From NCBI GenBank assembly GCA_021793155.1, contig JAJYTF010000019.1, forward strand, positions 1-64,000: 64,000 bases of DNA, in the 5' to 3' direction. Below are positions 43,449 through 51,468 of the stretch, in pieces. Position 1 is the first letter of the stretch; each line of letters starts with the position of its first letter. The notes beneath the pieces are model-generated. The model had not been told where the DNA came from and did no database searches. It saw only the letters and a list, made by a program, of their open reading frames with translations. The DNA is from Pseudomonadota bacterium. GTDB taxonomy: Bacteria; Pseudomonadota; Alphaproteobacteria; Rhodospirillales; Magnetospirillaceae. The translations under genes and the position numbers were made by a program.

Positions 43449-46169
43449 ATGAATACGTCCATTACTATAGGCTCACATATTTGCGATAGATTTATTATAA
43501 ACGCCAGGTCCACTCCATATTCCATCGCCATTTCAGATAAGAAAGGCACATTCACTTACGCCAAACTCCATAGCCTGGCTCGCTCACTTGCACATATTAT
43601 TACCCACAACGTATTTCCCGGTGAACCAATAGTGATATTGGGCAGCCGTGAAATGGAAACACCACTGGCGATGATTGCCAGCCTTATCGCAGGCGTGCCA
43701 TTTGCTGTAATAGATAGCTCCTATCCCCATGACCGGATTGCGGCAATCTGTGATCAATTGAAGGCACAGGTTGCCCTGTACTCCCCATCGCTGGATCGTA
43801 TTGTCGACAGCGCCATGCTTCGGCGAAGAATGAACATACGCGAATGGATAAGAATTGATCAGACAGATCCAGCGCGACAAGGAATATTTCCAGATCCGCT
43901 CAACAACAATACTGCGTACATTATTTTCACATCCGGAAGCACTGGTCACCCCAAGGGGATCCGCACAGGACATGAGCCATTAATTCATTTCGCTCACTGG
44001 TATGAGAAGACCTTCTCTCCCGGACATGGGTCAAAATTTTCAATGCTGTCGGGCTTGAGCCACGATCCTTTGTTTAGGGACATTTTCATTCCATTGTCAA
44101 CCGGCGGGGAATTACACATTCCCGATCAGAGCGATATCTTTTGCCCCGACCACCTCTATCAATGGATGTTATCGTCGCGCATTCAATACGCCCACGTCAC
44201 TCCACAGATCATAGGATTGCTTGCCACAGGCAAACGAAAATCATCATGCCTGGAGGATCTCCGTTATATATTTAGTGGAGGCGATGTACTTAGCCCAGCC
44301 ACAGTCCGTAATGCGAGGGAAATAGCCCCGGCCGCAGAGCTGGTTAATTTCTACGGCACGTCCGAAACCCCTCAAGCCATGGCCTATCAAGCCGTAAGTT
44401 CTGAACTGCAGCCCCCTTATCCACTGGGGAAGCCCATTCAAGACGTAACCATCCACATCCTGGACGACGACCTGAAGCCCATGGCAGCCGGTACGGCGGG
44501 TGAGATTGTCATCGAAACTGAATACCTTTCTCATGGGTATCTCGATGACGCCGACAATAAGACGGAACAAAGGATGTCCTATGTGCGGCGCTTGCCTGGT
44601 GGCCAGGGCAAGCGCGCCTACCTGACGGGAGACATTGGCTACCAGGATGCAGAGGGACAAACATATTTTTGTGGGCGAAAGGATGACCAGGTAAAAATCA
44701 GAGGATACCGCGTCGATTGCGCAGATGTTGCCGCAACCCTGGAGCGTCATGGATCAACGGAACAAGCTGTCGTCCTGCCGATGACAGGGACGGATGGCAA
44801 AAATTTCCTGATGGCCTTTGTGACTGGAAACGAGCATGTCATTCGAAACGAGGCGCCGACAATATTGCCGTCATATATGGTGCCACGAATCATTATTCAT
44901 GTTGATTACTTTCCGCTGTTGCCTAACGGCAAAATCGACCGCGCAGCTCTACGGGGTATTGGCTGTGACCGCTTGAAATGGCAGGGAAATAAAAAAGAAA
45001 ATATTGAAAACCCTCTTTTACATGACATAGCGACTGCTCTGCACGCCCTTGATTTCGAGGCTGATCGTTCATTTGTCGAATTGGGCGGCGACTCCCTGTC
45101 CTCCATACAGGTCTCGATGTTGATTGAGGATTATCTGGGGTTCCTCCCACACAGGTGGGAGAAAATTCCATTTCAAGACATCGCCTCCATGAAGTCCGAG
45201 AAGCGACTAGAAAACAACATGTTCGGACTGATTAAAATCCAATCGACGATATTGTTTCGGGCTATCGGCATCATGCTGGTCGTGCTTTTCCATGCCGGTG
45301 CCACAACGATATTTGGCACATCGACATTGTTTGTCGTATCCGGGATGAGTTTTTCCAGAATGTTGCTTCCCGGGATCATCAACAGGGGAGACATCAAGCC
45401 CACCATAAAATTTATCATAAAATTTGCCATGCCAGCAGGACTATACGAACTAATTCGCGGCCTATATTTCGATAATCTATGGATACCGGAAATATTTCTA
45501 TTAGGCACATTTTGGAAGAGCCCCGTGAGTCCGCATGAGTCACTTTGGTTCCTTGATGCATTGTCAGCCAGTATTTTGCTTTTATCTTTTCTTGCGTGGT
45601 GCCTATCGACGATAAGTCGCAAGTTAAATAATGTTAGCACAGAAAATCTATTTTTGTTCTCTGTATTTGCTTGTGGTATTGCAATTTTTACACTGATGGC
45701 ACAAATTACAACGGGCTGGCATAATGGTGATCTTGGAGGGAGCGTCGCTCCATTTCGTTGGTTCTGGATGGTCGCGTTCGGCGCCGCCATCGAGACGGCA
45801 GAAACCAGGATACATAAATTTCTTCTGACATGCGTTACAGCCATTATCGGCATTTTATGGGTGGCAAGGCTCATTACAGACACTGGATTGAAAGAAAGTC
45901 TCGGAGAGTTTTTCTTCATCTCCGTCGTCATGCTGATCTGGGTTGACCACATTCCCATCCCAAGACTTTTTCGCCGGCCGATCATGCTGTTAGCCGCGAA
46001 TTCACTGTTCATATATATCGTCAATTACGCGGTGATTAATACGATCATGCCGCGGCTCGGCCTGCCAAGCTGGGCTCTTCTTCGCGTAATTGCGGCCATT
46101 GGATGCGGATTCGCCGCGGCATTTGTGTGGAACAGGATCGTCGGCGGACAGCACGCCGGACGAGCCTGA
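43449..46169 (+). CDS. Adenylation-carrier-membrane acyltransferase fusion protein
   Basis: The 906-residue protein joins three parts. Residues 1-495 are an NRPS/DltA-type adenylation domain: AYIIFTSGSTGHPKGI (A3), NFYGTSETP (A5), AYLTGDIGYQDAEG (A7), VKIRGYRVDCADV (A8), LLPNGKIDR with the catalytic Lys (A10). Residues 515-590 are a carrier domain with FVELGGDSLSSIQV, Ser549 taking phosphopantetheine. From about 600 to the end are about ten membrane helices starting FRAIGIMLVVLFHA and LFVVSGMSF, the acyltransferase-3 pattern. It would activate an amino or other carboxylic acid, load it on itself and transfer it across or at the membrane. Base composition is clearly more AT-rich than its neighbours, a sign of transfer. 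No other biosynthetic gene is adjacent. Confidence 0.82.
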   Translation: MNTSITIGSHICDRFIINARSTPYSIAISDKKGTFTYAKLHSLARSLAHIITHNVFPGEPIVILGSREMETPLAMIASLIAGVPFAVIDSSYPHDRIAAICDQLKAQVALYSPSLDRIVDSAMLRRRMNIREWIRIDQTDPARQGIFPDPLNNNTAYIIFTSGSTGHPKGIRTGHEPLIHFAHWYEKTFSPGHGSKFSMLSGLSHDPLFRDIFIPLSTGGELHIPDQSDIFCPDHLYQWMLSSRIQYAHVTPQIIGLLATGKRKSSCLEDLRYIFSGGDVLSPATVRNAREIAPAAELVNFYGTSETPQAMAYQAVSSELQPPYPLGKPIQDVTIHILDDDLKPMAAGTAGEIVIETEYLSHGYLDDADNKTEQRMSYVRRLPGGQGKRAYLTGDIGYQDAEGQTYFCGRKDDQVKIRGYRVDCADVAATLERHGSTEQAVVLPMTGTDGKNFLMAFVTGNEHVIRNEAPTILPSYMVPRIIIHVDYFPLLPNGKIDRAALRGIGCDRLKWQGNKKENIENPLLHDIATALHALDFEADRSFVELGGDSLSSIQVSMLIEDYLGFLPHRWEKIPFQDIASMKSEKRLENNMFGLIKIQSTILFRAIGIMLVVLFHAGATTIFGTSTLFVVSGMSFSRMLLPGIINRGDIKPTIKFIIKFAMPAGLYELIRGLYFDNLWIPEIFLLGTFWKSPVSPHESLWFLDALSASILLLSFLAWCLSTISRKLNNVSTENLFLFSVFACGIAIFTLMAQITTGWHNGDLGGSVAPFRWFWMVAFGAAIETAETRIHKFLLTCVTAIIGILWVARLITDTGLKESLGEFFFISVVMLIWVDHIPIPRLFRRPIMLLAANSLFIYIVNYAVINTIMPRLGLPSWALLRVIAAIGCGFAAAFVWNRIVGGQHAGRA

Positions 46170-46535
46170 AGCCGGTTCGCCGCGAGACCTCTTCGGCCAG
46201 CCGCACGATGTCGAAGCATCCGAGGTGGCGAACATTCGGCGCTTCGATGATGGCGGCCAGTGCCTCGCTTACTGAGGCCGAGTGGCCTTCGACCATCCCA
46301 GCCGCTATCACTTCCAGGCTGTTTGGATCTGGGGATGGCCGGGTCACTCAGGCGTCCGCCTCGTCGGTCCAAGCGGGCATGCGATCGGGCTCGTCGTGCA
46401 ACTGGGTGATCCAGCGGCGGTCGGCAACGCCGCAGGATTGCCGGGCGGTTTCGGCGCTACCATCCGAAAACGGCGCCACAAAGCCGGATGCGCGCGCGAG
46501 TACAGGGCAACTCCCTGTTTCGAGAAGCCGGTTAC
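46045..46535 (-). other. Possible coding remnants on the minus strand
   Basis: Two short minus-strand frames have a protein-like character. One, at about 46359-46535, has no visible start and reads through ARASGFVAPFSDGSAETARQ to a stop. The next begins at a GTG at 46347, overlapping that stop (TGAGTGA), and runs 100 codons (EVIAAGMVEGHSASVSEALA, HLGCFDIVRLAEEVSRR), overlapping the end of the acyltransferase fusion gene. I cannot assign either to a family. They may be the remains of a deleted operon, or chance frames. Confidence 0.25.
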
Positions 46536-46536
46536 C

Positions 46537-46659
46537 CTAGTGGTGAAAATCCGACGGATGGTACCGCCACCAGCCGTCGAATTTTCACCACAATTCAATT
46601 GGTTGGTGGGCCGCCTGATCCAGGCGCTTGGGGACCAAGCGTCTGGGGCGGACCACTAG
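46537..46659. repeat. MITE-like palindromic repeat, copy 2
   Basis: The element is bounded by CTAGTGGT at 46537-46544 and its reverse complement ACCACTAG at 46652-46659. Its left half is a 17-bp hairpin (46541-46557 with 46574-46590, one mismatch). Its right half, 46587-46659, is the 73-base unit also found at 11835-11907. At 123 bases with terminal inverted repeats and no coding capacity it resembles a miniature transposable element. It lies downstream of the ada-alkA gene. Confidence 0.6.
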
Positions 46660-46719
46660 TTAGGATCTACTGCCTATAGACGATTACCGTGGCGGCGGGA
46701 GGTCGAAGACTGGCGGCAC

Positions 46720-48168
46720 TCATCCCCCCGCCCACAGATGCTGCGCCGCGTAGGCCCGCCACGGCCGCCACGCCTCGGCCCGTGCCAGGAGTTCGGCCGA
46801 CGACTGGGAGCACCCCACCCTACGCGCGGCAGCACGGATGAGAGCGATATCAGCGGCGGGAAAGGCGTCCGGCTCGCGAAACTGGCGCAACGCAATGTAC
46901 TGCGCCGTCCATTCCCCCACCCCCCGGATGGTGCGCAGGCGCTCCATCGCCTCGTCGAGATCGCAATAGGACTCGAACAGGTGCCGGTCGGCCATGGCGG
47001 CAGCGGCGACCGCCGACAACGCGGCGGCGCGGCTGCAGGGCATGCCTAGGGAAGCGAGGTCGGCCGTCGCCAGGGCGTCCGGCCGCGGGAAGACATGCGT
47101 GAGGTCCCCCGCGGGCTCGCGCAAGATGGCGCCATGGGCGGTAACCAGGCGGCCCGCCAGCCTGCGGGCGGCGGCGACAGAGATCTGCTGTCCCAGGACG
47201 GCGCGGATGGCCAGTTCGAAGCCGTCCCAGGCCCCCGGCAGCCGCAAGCCCGGCTGCGAAGCCACCAGTGGCGCCAGCAATGGGTCCTTGGCCAGATGGG
47301 CGCCGATGGCCAGCGGATCGGCTGCCAGATCGAATACCCGGCGCAGCCGCGCGATGATCACTGGGAGCGCGGGCAGCCTGGGGAACCGGACAGTGACACG
47401 GAGCGCGTTGCCGACGGTCGGGCGGACGACGACGGTTCCTTGCGCGCCGTCAAGGTCCACCGTGCGGGCATATGCGTCGGCGCTGACCCGTTCGACACCG
47501 GCGATGGCCCGGCGGCCGAGGAATTGGACCATCGCCGGCCAGTCGTAGGGGGGATGGTAGCCGAGCCGCAGCACAATCGCACCCTCCTCCGCCGCCGGCA
47601 CCTCGAGACCATTCTCACGCCGCAGCGCGCCGGGCGGCTGGCCATAGAGCGCCTGGAAGGTTTCGTTGAACCGGCGGATGCTGCCGAAGCCCGCGGCAAA
47701 GGCCACCTCGGCCATTGGCAGTCGGGTCTCATGGATCAGCTGCTTGGCCAGCAGCACGCGCCGTGTCTGCGCCACCGCCACCGGCGAGGCGCCGAGATGC
47801 TGGCGGAACAGCCGCCGCAAATGCCGCTCGCCCACCCCCAGCCGGGCCGCGAAGACGTCGAGCGTGGCCTCGTCCAGGGCCCCCAGTTCGATCAGCCCCA
47901 GCGCCCGCGACACCGTGTTGGCCGTGCCGCGCCATGCTCCCAGGTCGGGCGCGGTCTCGGGCCGGCACCGCAGACAGGGACGGAACCCCGCCTCGTGCGC
48001 GGCCGCCGCCGAGGGAAAGAAGACGACATTCTCACGCCGGGGGGTGCGCGCCGGACAGATCGGCCGGCAATAGATGCCGGTGGTCTTGACGCCAGTGAAG
48101 AACCGGCCGTCGAACCGGGGATCGCGGAGACAGACCGCGCGATAGCAAGCATCGTGATCGAGATCCAT
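46720..48168 (-). CDS. Ada regulator-AlkA 3-methyladenine DNA glycosylase fusion
   Basis: From the ATG at 48168 the protein has 482 residues. Residues 1-80 are the Ada methyl-phosphotriester domain with zinc Cys in GIYCRPICPARTP and FRPCLRCRPE. Residues 85-185 are an AraC-type helix-turn-helix (MAEVAFAAGFGSIRRFNETF). Next is an AlkA N-terminal domain, then an HhH-GPD glycosylase (VLGQQISVAAARRLAGRLV, TIRGVGEWTAQYIALR, with the catalytic Asp in PAADIALIRAA). It senses and repairs alkylated DNA. The separate Cys-methyltransferase domain of Ada is not in this protein but is encoded divergently at 48306. Confidence 0.9.
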   Translation of the reverse strand: MDLDHDACYRAVCLRDPRFDGRFFTGVKTTGIYCRPICPARTPRRENVVFFPSAAAAHEAGFRPCLRCRPETAPDLGAWRGTANTVSRALGLIELGALDEATLDVFAARLGVGERHLRRLFRQHLGASPVAVAQTRRVLLAKQLIHETRLPMAEVAFAAGFGSIRRFNETFQALYGQPPGALRRENGLEVPAAEEGAIVLRLGYHPPYDWPAMVQFLGRRAIAGVERVSADAYARTVDLDGAQGTVVVRPTVGNALRVTVRFPRLPALPVIIARLRRVFDLAADPLAIGAHLAKDPLLAPLVASQPGLRLPGAWDGFELAIRAVLGQQISVAAARRLAGRLVTAHGAILREPAGDLTHVFPRPDALATADLASLGMPCSRAAALSAVAAAAMADRHLFESYCDLDEAMERLRTIRGVGEWTAQYIALRQFREPDAFPAADIALIRAAARRVGCSQSSAELLARAEAWRPWRAYAAQHLWAGG

Positions 48169-48196
48169 GGCCAGACAGTGGGGCCGCGGGGCCGCG

Positions 48197-48256
48197 CCGT
48201 CTAGCGGTTTTCGGACATCCTCATGGCGGCGAAAGCGTCCGAAAACCGCCAGACGG
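48197..48256. promoter_or_regulatory. Long inverted repeat between ada-alkA and ogt
   Basis: Two 20-base arms, CCGTCTAGCGGTTTTCGGAC (48197-48216) and the near-perfect reverse complement (48237-48256, one mismatch), flank a 20-base spacer. They occupy the 137-base divergent promoter region. The spacer ends GGCGAAAGC. It could be an operator for the Ada-type regulator or a transcribed hairpin; the sequence alone does not decide. Confidence 0.5.
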
Positions 48257-48305
48257 AGGTTTCCCAACAGAGCATATCCTGCGTCAGCAACGAAGGAGGA
48301 TCGCT

Positions 48306-48821
48306 ATGTCCGTCACCATCTTCCGCCTGGAGCGCCTGGGGACCCCCACCGGCACCATGCTGCTGGTCACCGATGACGAGGGGTGCATCCGCGCCCTGGA
48401 TTGGCAGGACTGTGAGCAGCGCATGCAGGCGCTTCTGCACCGCCACTACGGCGCCGGCGCCCTGCGCGATCGGCCCCGACCGTCGCCAGCCGGCCGGGCC
48501 CTGACCGCCTATTTCGACGGCGACTTGGCCGTCCTGGCCGGCCTGCCCACCGCCACCAACGGCGGCGTGTTCCAGCGGCTGGTGTGGGATGCCCTGCGCT
48601 GTATCCCGGCCGGAGAAACAGTCAGCTACGGCCGGCTGGCGAGCGGCATCGGCCGGCCGACGGCAGCGCGCGCGGTCGGCCTGGCCAACGGCGCCAACCC
48701 CGTCGCCATCGTCGTTCCCTGTCACCGGGTGGTGGGCGCCGACGCCAGCCTGACCGGTTACGCCGGCGGCATCGAACGCAAACGCTGGCTGCTGGCGCAT
48801 GAGGCCCGCTGGACAGGCTGA
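48306..48821 (+). CDS. ogt: Methylated-DNA-protein-cysteine methyltransferase
   Basis: The 171-residue protein has the full methyltransferase domain: AGETVSYGRLASGIGRP, AVGLANGANPVAIVVPCHRV with the acceptor Cys in PCHRV, and LTGYAGGIERKRWLL. It removes O6-alkyl groups from guanine in a single-use reaction. AAGGAGG lies eight bases upstream of the start. It is divergent from the ada-alkA gene, so the two probably share an adaptive-response control region. Confidence 0.93.
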   Translation: MSVTIFRLERLGTPTGTMLLVTDDEGCIRALDWQDCEQRMQALLHRHYGAGALRDRPRPSPAGRALTAYFDGDLAVLAGLPTATNGGVFQRLVWDALRCIPAGETVSYGRLASGIGRPTAARAVGLANGANPVAIVVPCHRVVGADASLTGYAGGIERKRWLLAHEARWTG

Positions 48822-49197
48822 TCAGCACTTGACGGAGCCAAACGGGGGACCGGGTGGACGAATGACGTATCGCATCGCTTTCCACGGCCAGAAGACGACA
48901 GCCTGAACGATGCCGTGGAATGCGATGGCGAGACGCCGCCACGGCGACAGGCAATCAGAGGGTGGCACAGAGAGGGGGAGTCCGCCGACACGTCAATGTC
49001 GTCGGCCAGCAAGACGGCAATGAGATTGGCGGAGATCCAGGCCTTGGCGGGATTTCGCGTTGTCGCCAAGCTGGACACGGAATTCCCAGATCTGTCGTTC
49101 CGTCGCCCCCGCCCGGCGGTGGCGTTTGATGATCCCCAGCTCTTCCAGCGTCTTCCGATGCCGGGCCACCACCTCGCGGGCGCCCCCTGTTCGACGG
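48822..49197. other. Region without a convincing gene
   Basis: Several overlapping open frames occur but none is clean. A minus-strand frame, 48993-49250, contains ARHRKTLEELGIIKRHRRAG and QIWEFRVQL, which has the flavour of a helix-turn-helix segment of a plasmid or phage replication protein. It overlaps the coiled-coil gene upstream and has no ribosome-binding site. It may be a decayed mobile-element gene. Confidence 0.35.
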
Positions 49198-49554
49198 TCA
49201 GCGCCGATGTTTTTCCGGCTCCGTGATGCCGCATTCGCGCGCTTCGGCATCGAAGGCCTCGCGGTACAATGGTAGGGCCCGAGTGCGGATCATGGGCTCG
49301 CCGGTGCGGCTGTCGATATACTCCACCCGCTCCACCAACCGGTGGGCGGCCTTGTTGGGACAAGCTTCGCTTTCAGCGATCAGCGCGGCAATCTGCGCCG
49401 TCAGGCCGGCAATATGGCAGGAATCGAGGTCGGCTTCAAAGCGGAGTTCATCGAGCTCGCGACGCAGCTCGGTGATCTGGCGGCGAAGATCCTCGACGTC
49501 CATTTCGTCCATCAGGCTGGCCTGATCTTCGGTTGGAACTTTGGGAGTGCTCAT
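49198..49554 (-). CDS. Coiled-coil protein of unknown function
   Basis: A 118-residue acidic protein. Residues 15-75 form a coiled coil (DLRRQITELRRELDELRFEA and HIAGLTAQIAALIAESEA), followed by VERVEYIDSRTGEPMIRTRA and a short charged tail. No signal or membrane segment is present. It resembles accessory proteins of mobile elements only in style. No confident family. No clear ribosome-binding site precedes the ATG. Confidence 0.5.
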   Translation of the reverse strand: MSTPKVPTEDQASLMDEMDVEDLRRQITELRRELDELRFEADLDSCHIAGLTAQIAALIAESEACPNKAAHRLVERVEYIDSRTGEPMIRTRALPLYREAFDAEARECGITEPEKHRR

Positions 49555-49809
49555 GTGTCTGATCCAGTTCTTGGTAGCGGAGGGCCAAGCGAGCCGCGAT
49601 ATGAAGTATCCCCAACTTCACAGCCGAATGTCGACTGCTGTCAGCAAAAAAGCAAAGGGAGGTCAGCTCGCATCCGGACAGGTCACTTCCTGAACATTTT
49701 CCCGGAAAGGGACCAGTTCCGGGTGCCGGTTGACACGCCTTGCGGCAACGGTGCGGCAATCGTACATCAACAGGAGGGACGCCCAGTCTCCGGAAGGAGA
49801 CGTAGCACC

Positions 49810-50108
49810 TCAGCCTTCAGAGGCGGCGCGGACCACCACATCCCAGACGAGGATGAGGTCGACGCTCCAATATCCGTGGATCAAGCGATTGCGGAAGGCG
49901 ATGATCCGAGCCCAGGGAATCGCCGGATTTTCGCGGATTGTCGGCGAAAGCCGGTTGGCCGCCTCGCCGATAACCTCGAAATTACGGATCACGGCGTCCT
50001 GGATCAGCCGCTGGGCCAGAAATACAAGCGTAGCCTGATTGCCCCGTGACGGGCGGCGATCTCACTGATCGCTTGGCGCCGGATCCCAATCTGATCGAGA
50101 AGAGCCAT
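49810..50108 (-). pseudogene. Fossil MntA-HepT toxin-antitoxin module joined by deletion
   Basis: Reading the minus strand from the ATG at 50108, the first 25 codons (MALLDQIGIRRQAISEIAAR then HGAI) match the N-terminus of a MntA-type nucleotidyltransferase antitoxin. The sequence then switches frame at about 50030 to a HepT toxin: LIQDAVIRNFEVIGEAANRL, NPAIPWARIIAF and RNRLIHGYW with the RX4HXY nuclease motif. The GSxxxGE catalytic motif of MntA and the N-terminal part of HepT are missing. One internal deletion of a normal mntA-hepT pair explains this. Confidence 0.65.
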
Positions 50109-50598
50109 AACGTCCGTCCGTTGAGAATGAGCCTACCGCCACCTGCGAATTGTATCTTGGAACTTGGCGCCAGGTCCATCTCACGCGATCGGGTTCCACA
50201 GATAGCCACCTTGAGCAGCGGAATTTCATCCGGCATTCAGACCACACTTAACGAATCAGAGTTTGCGCGCCCGAACGGGCGCACAGGCTCGGTTGAACGA
50301 ACGCGTCTGACTGAGCGTTCTCGGAGAGGTTGGCCGCCAGCATCTCCCCGACATCCCGCAGCCCGCCGCTGAAATGTCCCTCCGCCAGATCGGCGGCGAT
50401 CAGCTTGCCAAGCTGGGGCAGGGCGGAGGACGGCAACATGGGGGACTCCCGACAAGCGAGATCGAAACGGCGCGCATGGTAGCCGCCGGGCGGGAGAATT
50501 CATAGAACTAGTGGGCCGGAGCAGATAGAGACGCTGGTGATCGCGGCGCTGCAACAAGCGAACCAGCCGCCTTCGTTCGCGCATCGCGCACTTCCGTC
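50109..50598. other. Region with only doubtful short frames
   Basis: A minus-strand frame, 50248-50439 (63 codons), has a GGGAG site and a helical stretch LPQLGKLIAADLAEGHFSGG that faintly recalls the helix of TPM-domain proteins. It is too short to call. No RNA or repeat is evident apart from CTAGTGGGCCGG at 50513, similar to the end of the MITE-like repeat. Confidence 0.3.
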
Positions 50599-50627
50599 TT
50601 GTTCCCGATTTGGGAACAGGCTATCCT
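50599..50627 (+). promoter_or_regulatory. higBA promoter with overlapping palindromic operator
   Basis: TTGTTC (50599-50604) and TATCCT (50622-50627) are 17 bases apart. A perfect palindrome TGTTCCC-GATTT-GGGAACA fills 50600-50618, covering the space between them, as expected for autorepression by the HigA antitoxin. The predicted transcript start falls at or next to the ATG at 50634, so higB may be translated from a leaderless mRNA; there is no ribosome-binding site. Confidence 0.6.
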
Positions 50628-50633
50628 GATGCC

Positions 50634-50930
50634 ATGCAGGTGATCGCCCTCCGCACCCTAAGGCAATTCTGGGAACGCCATTTCCAGGCCGAAACGCCGA
50701 TCAAGGTTTGGTACGCCATCGCTTCCAAGGCGGATTGGGCTTCGACGGCCGATGTCAAAAGGCAGTTTGGTGCGGGGGTCGATTTCGTCGGCGATAATCG
50801 GCTGATATTCGACTTGGGCGGCAACAAGTACCGGTTGGTCGTCCATGTTTCCTATGCCAACAAGCGGGTCTTGGTGAAATTCATCGGAACCCATGCCGAA
50901 TACGACAAGATCAATGCGGAGATCGTGTGA
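50634..50930 (+). CDS. higB: HigB-family mRNA interferase toxin
   Basis: From the ATG at 50634 the toxin has 98 residues: RTLRQFWERHFQAETPIKVW, VDFVGDNRLIFDLGGNKYRL and VKFIGTHAEYDKI, the RelE-fold HigB pattern with the catalytic His/Tyr in THAEYDKI. It cleaves mRNA on the ribosome when free of HigA. The stop overlaps the antitoxin start (TGATG). Toxin-first order is normal for higBA. Confidence 0.88.
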   Translation: MQVIALRTLRQFWERHFQAETPIKVWYAIASKADWASTADVKRQFGAGVDFVGDNRLIFDLGGNKYRLVVHVSYANKRVLVKFIGTHAEYDKINAEIV

Positions 50931-51298
50931 TGCAGATCCGTCCTCTTCATTCCGAGACCGATTACGACGCGGCGCTCAAACAGATTGAACAGTATTTCGT
51001 GACGGAACCGGCACCTGGGACGCCCGAGGCCGATAGCTTCGATCTTCTTGCCTTGGTCATTGCGGATTATGAGGCGAAGCATTGGCCGATCGATCCGCCG
51101 GACGCCATCGAGGCAATCAAGTTCCGGATGGAACAGAAGGGCTATAGCCAAAAAGACTTGGCCGCGTTGCTTGGGTCGCGGTCGCGGGCATCGGAAATTC
51201 TTTCGCGGAAGCGCCCTCTGACCATGGAGATGGCATGGAGGCTGAACCGCGAATGGGGAATTCCTGCTGAAAGCCTGATCCGGCCAACGACGGCCTGA
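50930..51298 (+). CDS. higA: HigA-family antitoxin
   Basis: The 122-residue antitoxin starts at the ATG overlapping the higB stop. Its N-terminal 65 residues are acidic and toxin-binding (SETDYDAALKQIEQYFVTEP). Its C-terminus is an XRE helix-turn-helix (YSQKDLAALLGSRSRASEIL, RKRPLTMEMAWRL). It should neutralise HigB and repress the operon at the palindrome at 50600. Confidence 0.88.
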   Translation: MQIRPLHSETDYDAALKQIEQYFVTEPAPGTPEADSFDLLALVIADYEAKHWPIDPPDAIEAIKFRMEQKGYSQKDLAALLGSRSRASEILSRKRPLTMEMAWRLNREWGIPAESLIRPTTA

Positions 51299-51310
51299 CA
51301 CGCGGCAAAA

Positions 51311-51341
51311 AGGCCCGCCAACTGACCAAGTTGACGGGCCT
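51311..51341 (-). terminator. Intrinsic terminator, minus strand, beside the displaced tRNA end
   Basis: A 13-bp stem (AGGCCCGTCAACT/AGTTGGCGGGCCT, one mismatch) with a five-base loop is followed on the minus strand by TTTTT. It lies just downstream of the truncated tRNA copy at 51346-51390. It is best explained as the original terminator of tRNA-Met before the element inserted. It may also end higA transcripts on the other strand. Confidence 0.65.
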
Positions 51342-51345
51342 GATA

Positions 51346-51390
51346 TGGTAGCGGAGGAGGGACTTGAACCCCCGACACGCGGATTATGAT
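51346..51390. repeat. Attachment site: 45-bp copy of the 3' part of tRNA-Met
   Basis: These 45 bases are identical to 59000-59044, the stretch of tRNA-Met(CAT) from its CCA end into the anticodon loop. Beyond base 51390 the tRNA match stops, so this is a partial gene. It marks the far end of an element integrated at the tRNA and carries the original, displaced tRNA 3' end. Confidence 0.85.
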
Positions 51391-51468
51391 ACGGGTTAAG
51401 TCCCTTTGTTCTCAAAGTGATAGGTTTCGAATGTACCGTCCGCGTCCCCCACAGGGATCGTGTCCTCT

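Noticed and set aside
43449-46169. Interpretation as part of a classical NRPS cluster
   Set aside because: There is no condensation or thioesterase domain and no neighbouring biosynthetic gene; the membrane acyltransferase end suggests a surface-modification role instead.
50248-50439. 63-codon minus-strand frame with a possible ribosome-binding site
   Set aside because: Too short and only faintly similar to any family; not called as a gene.
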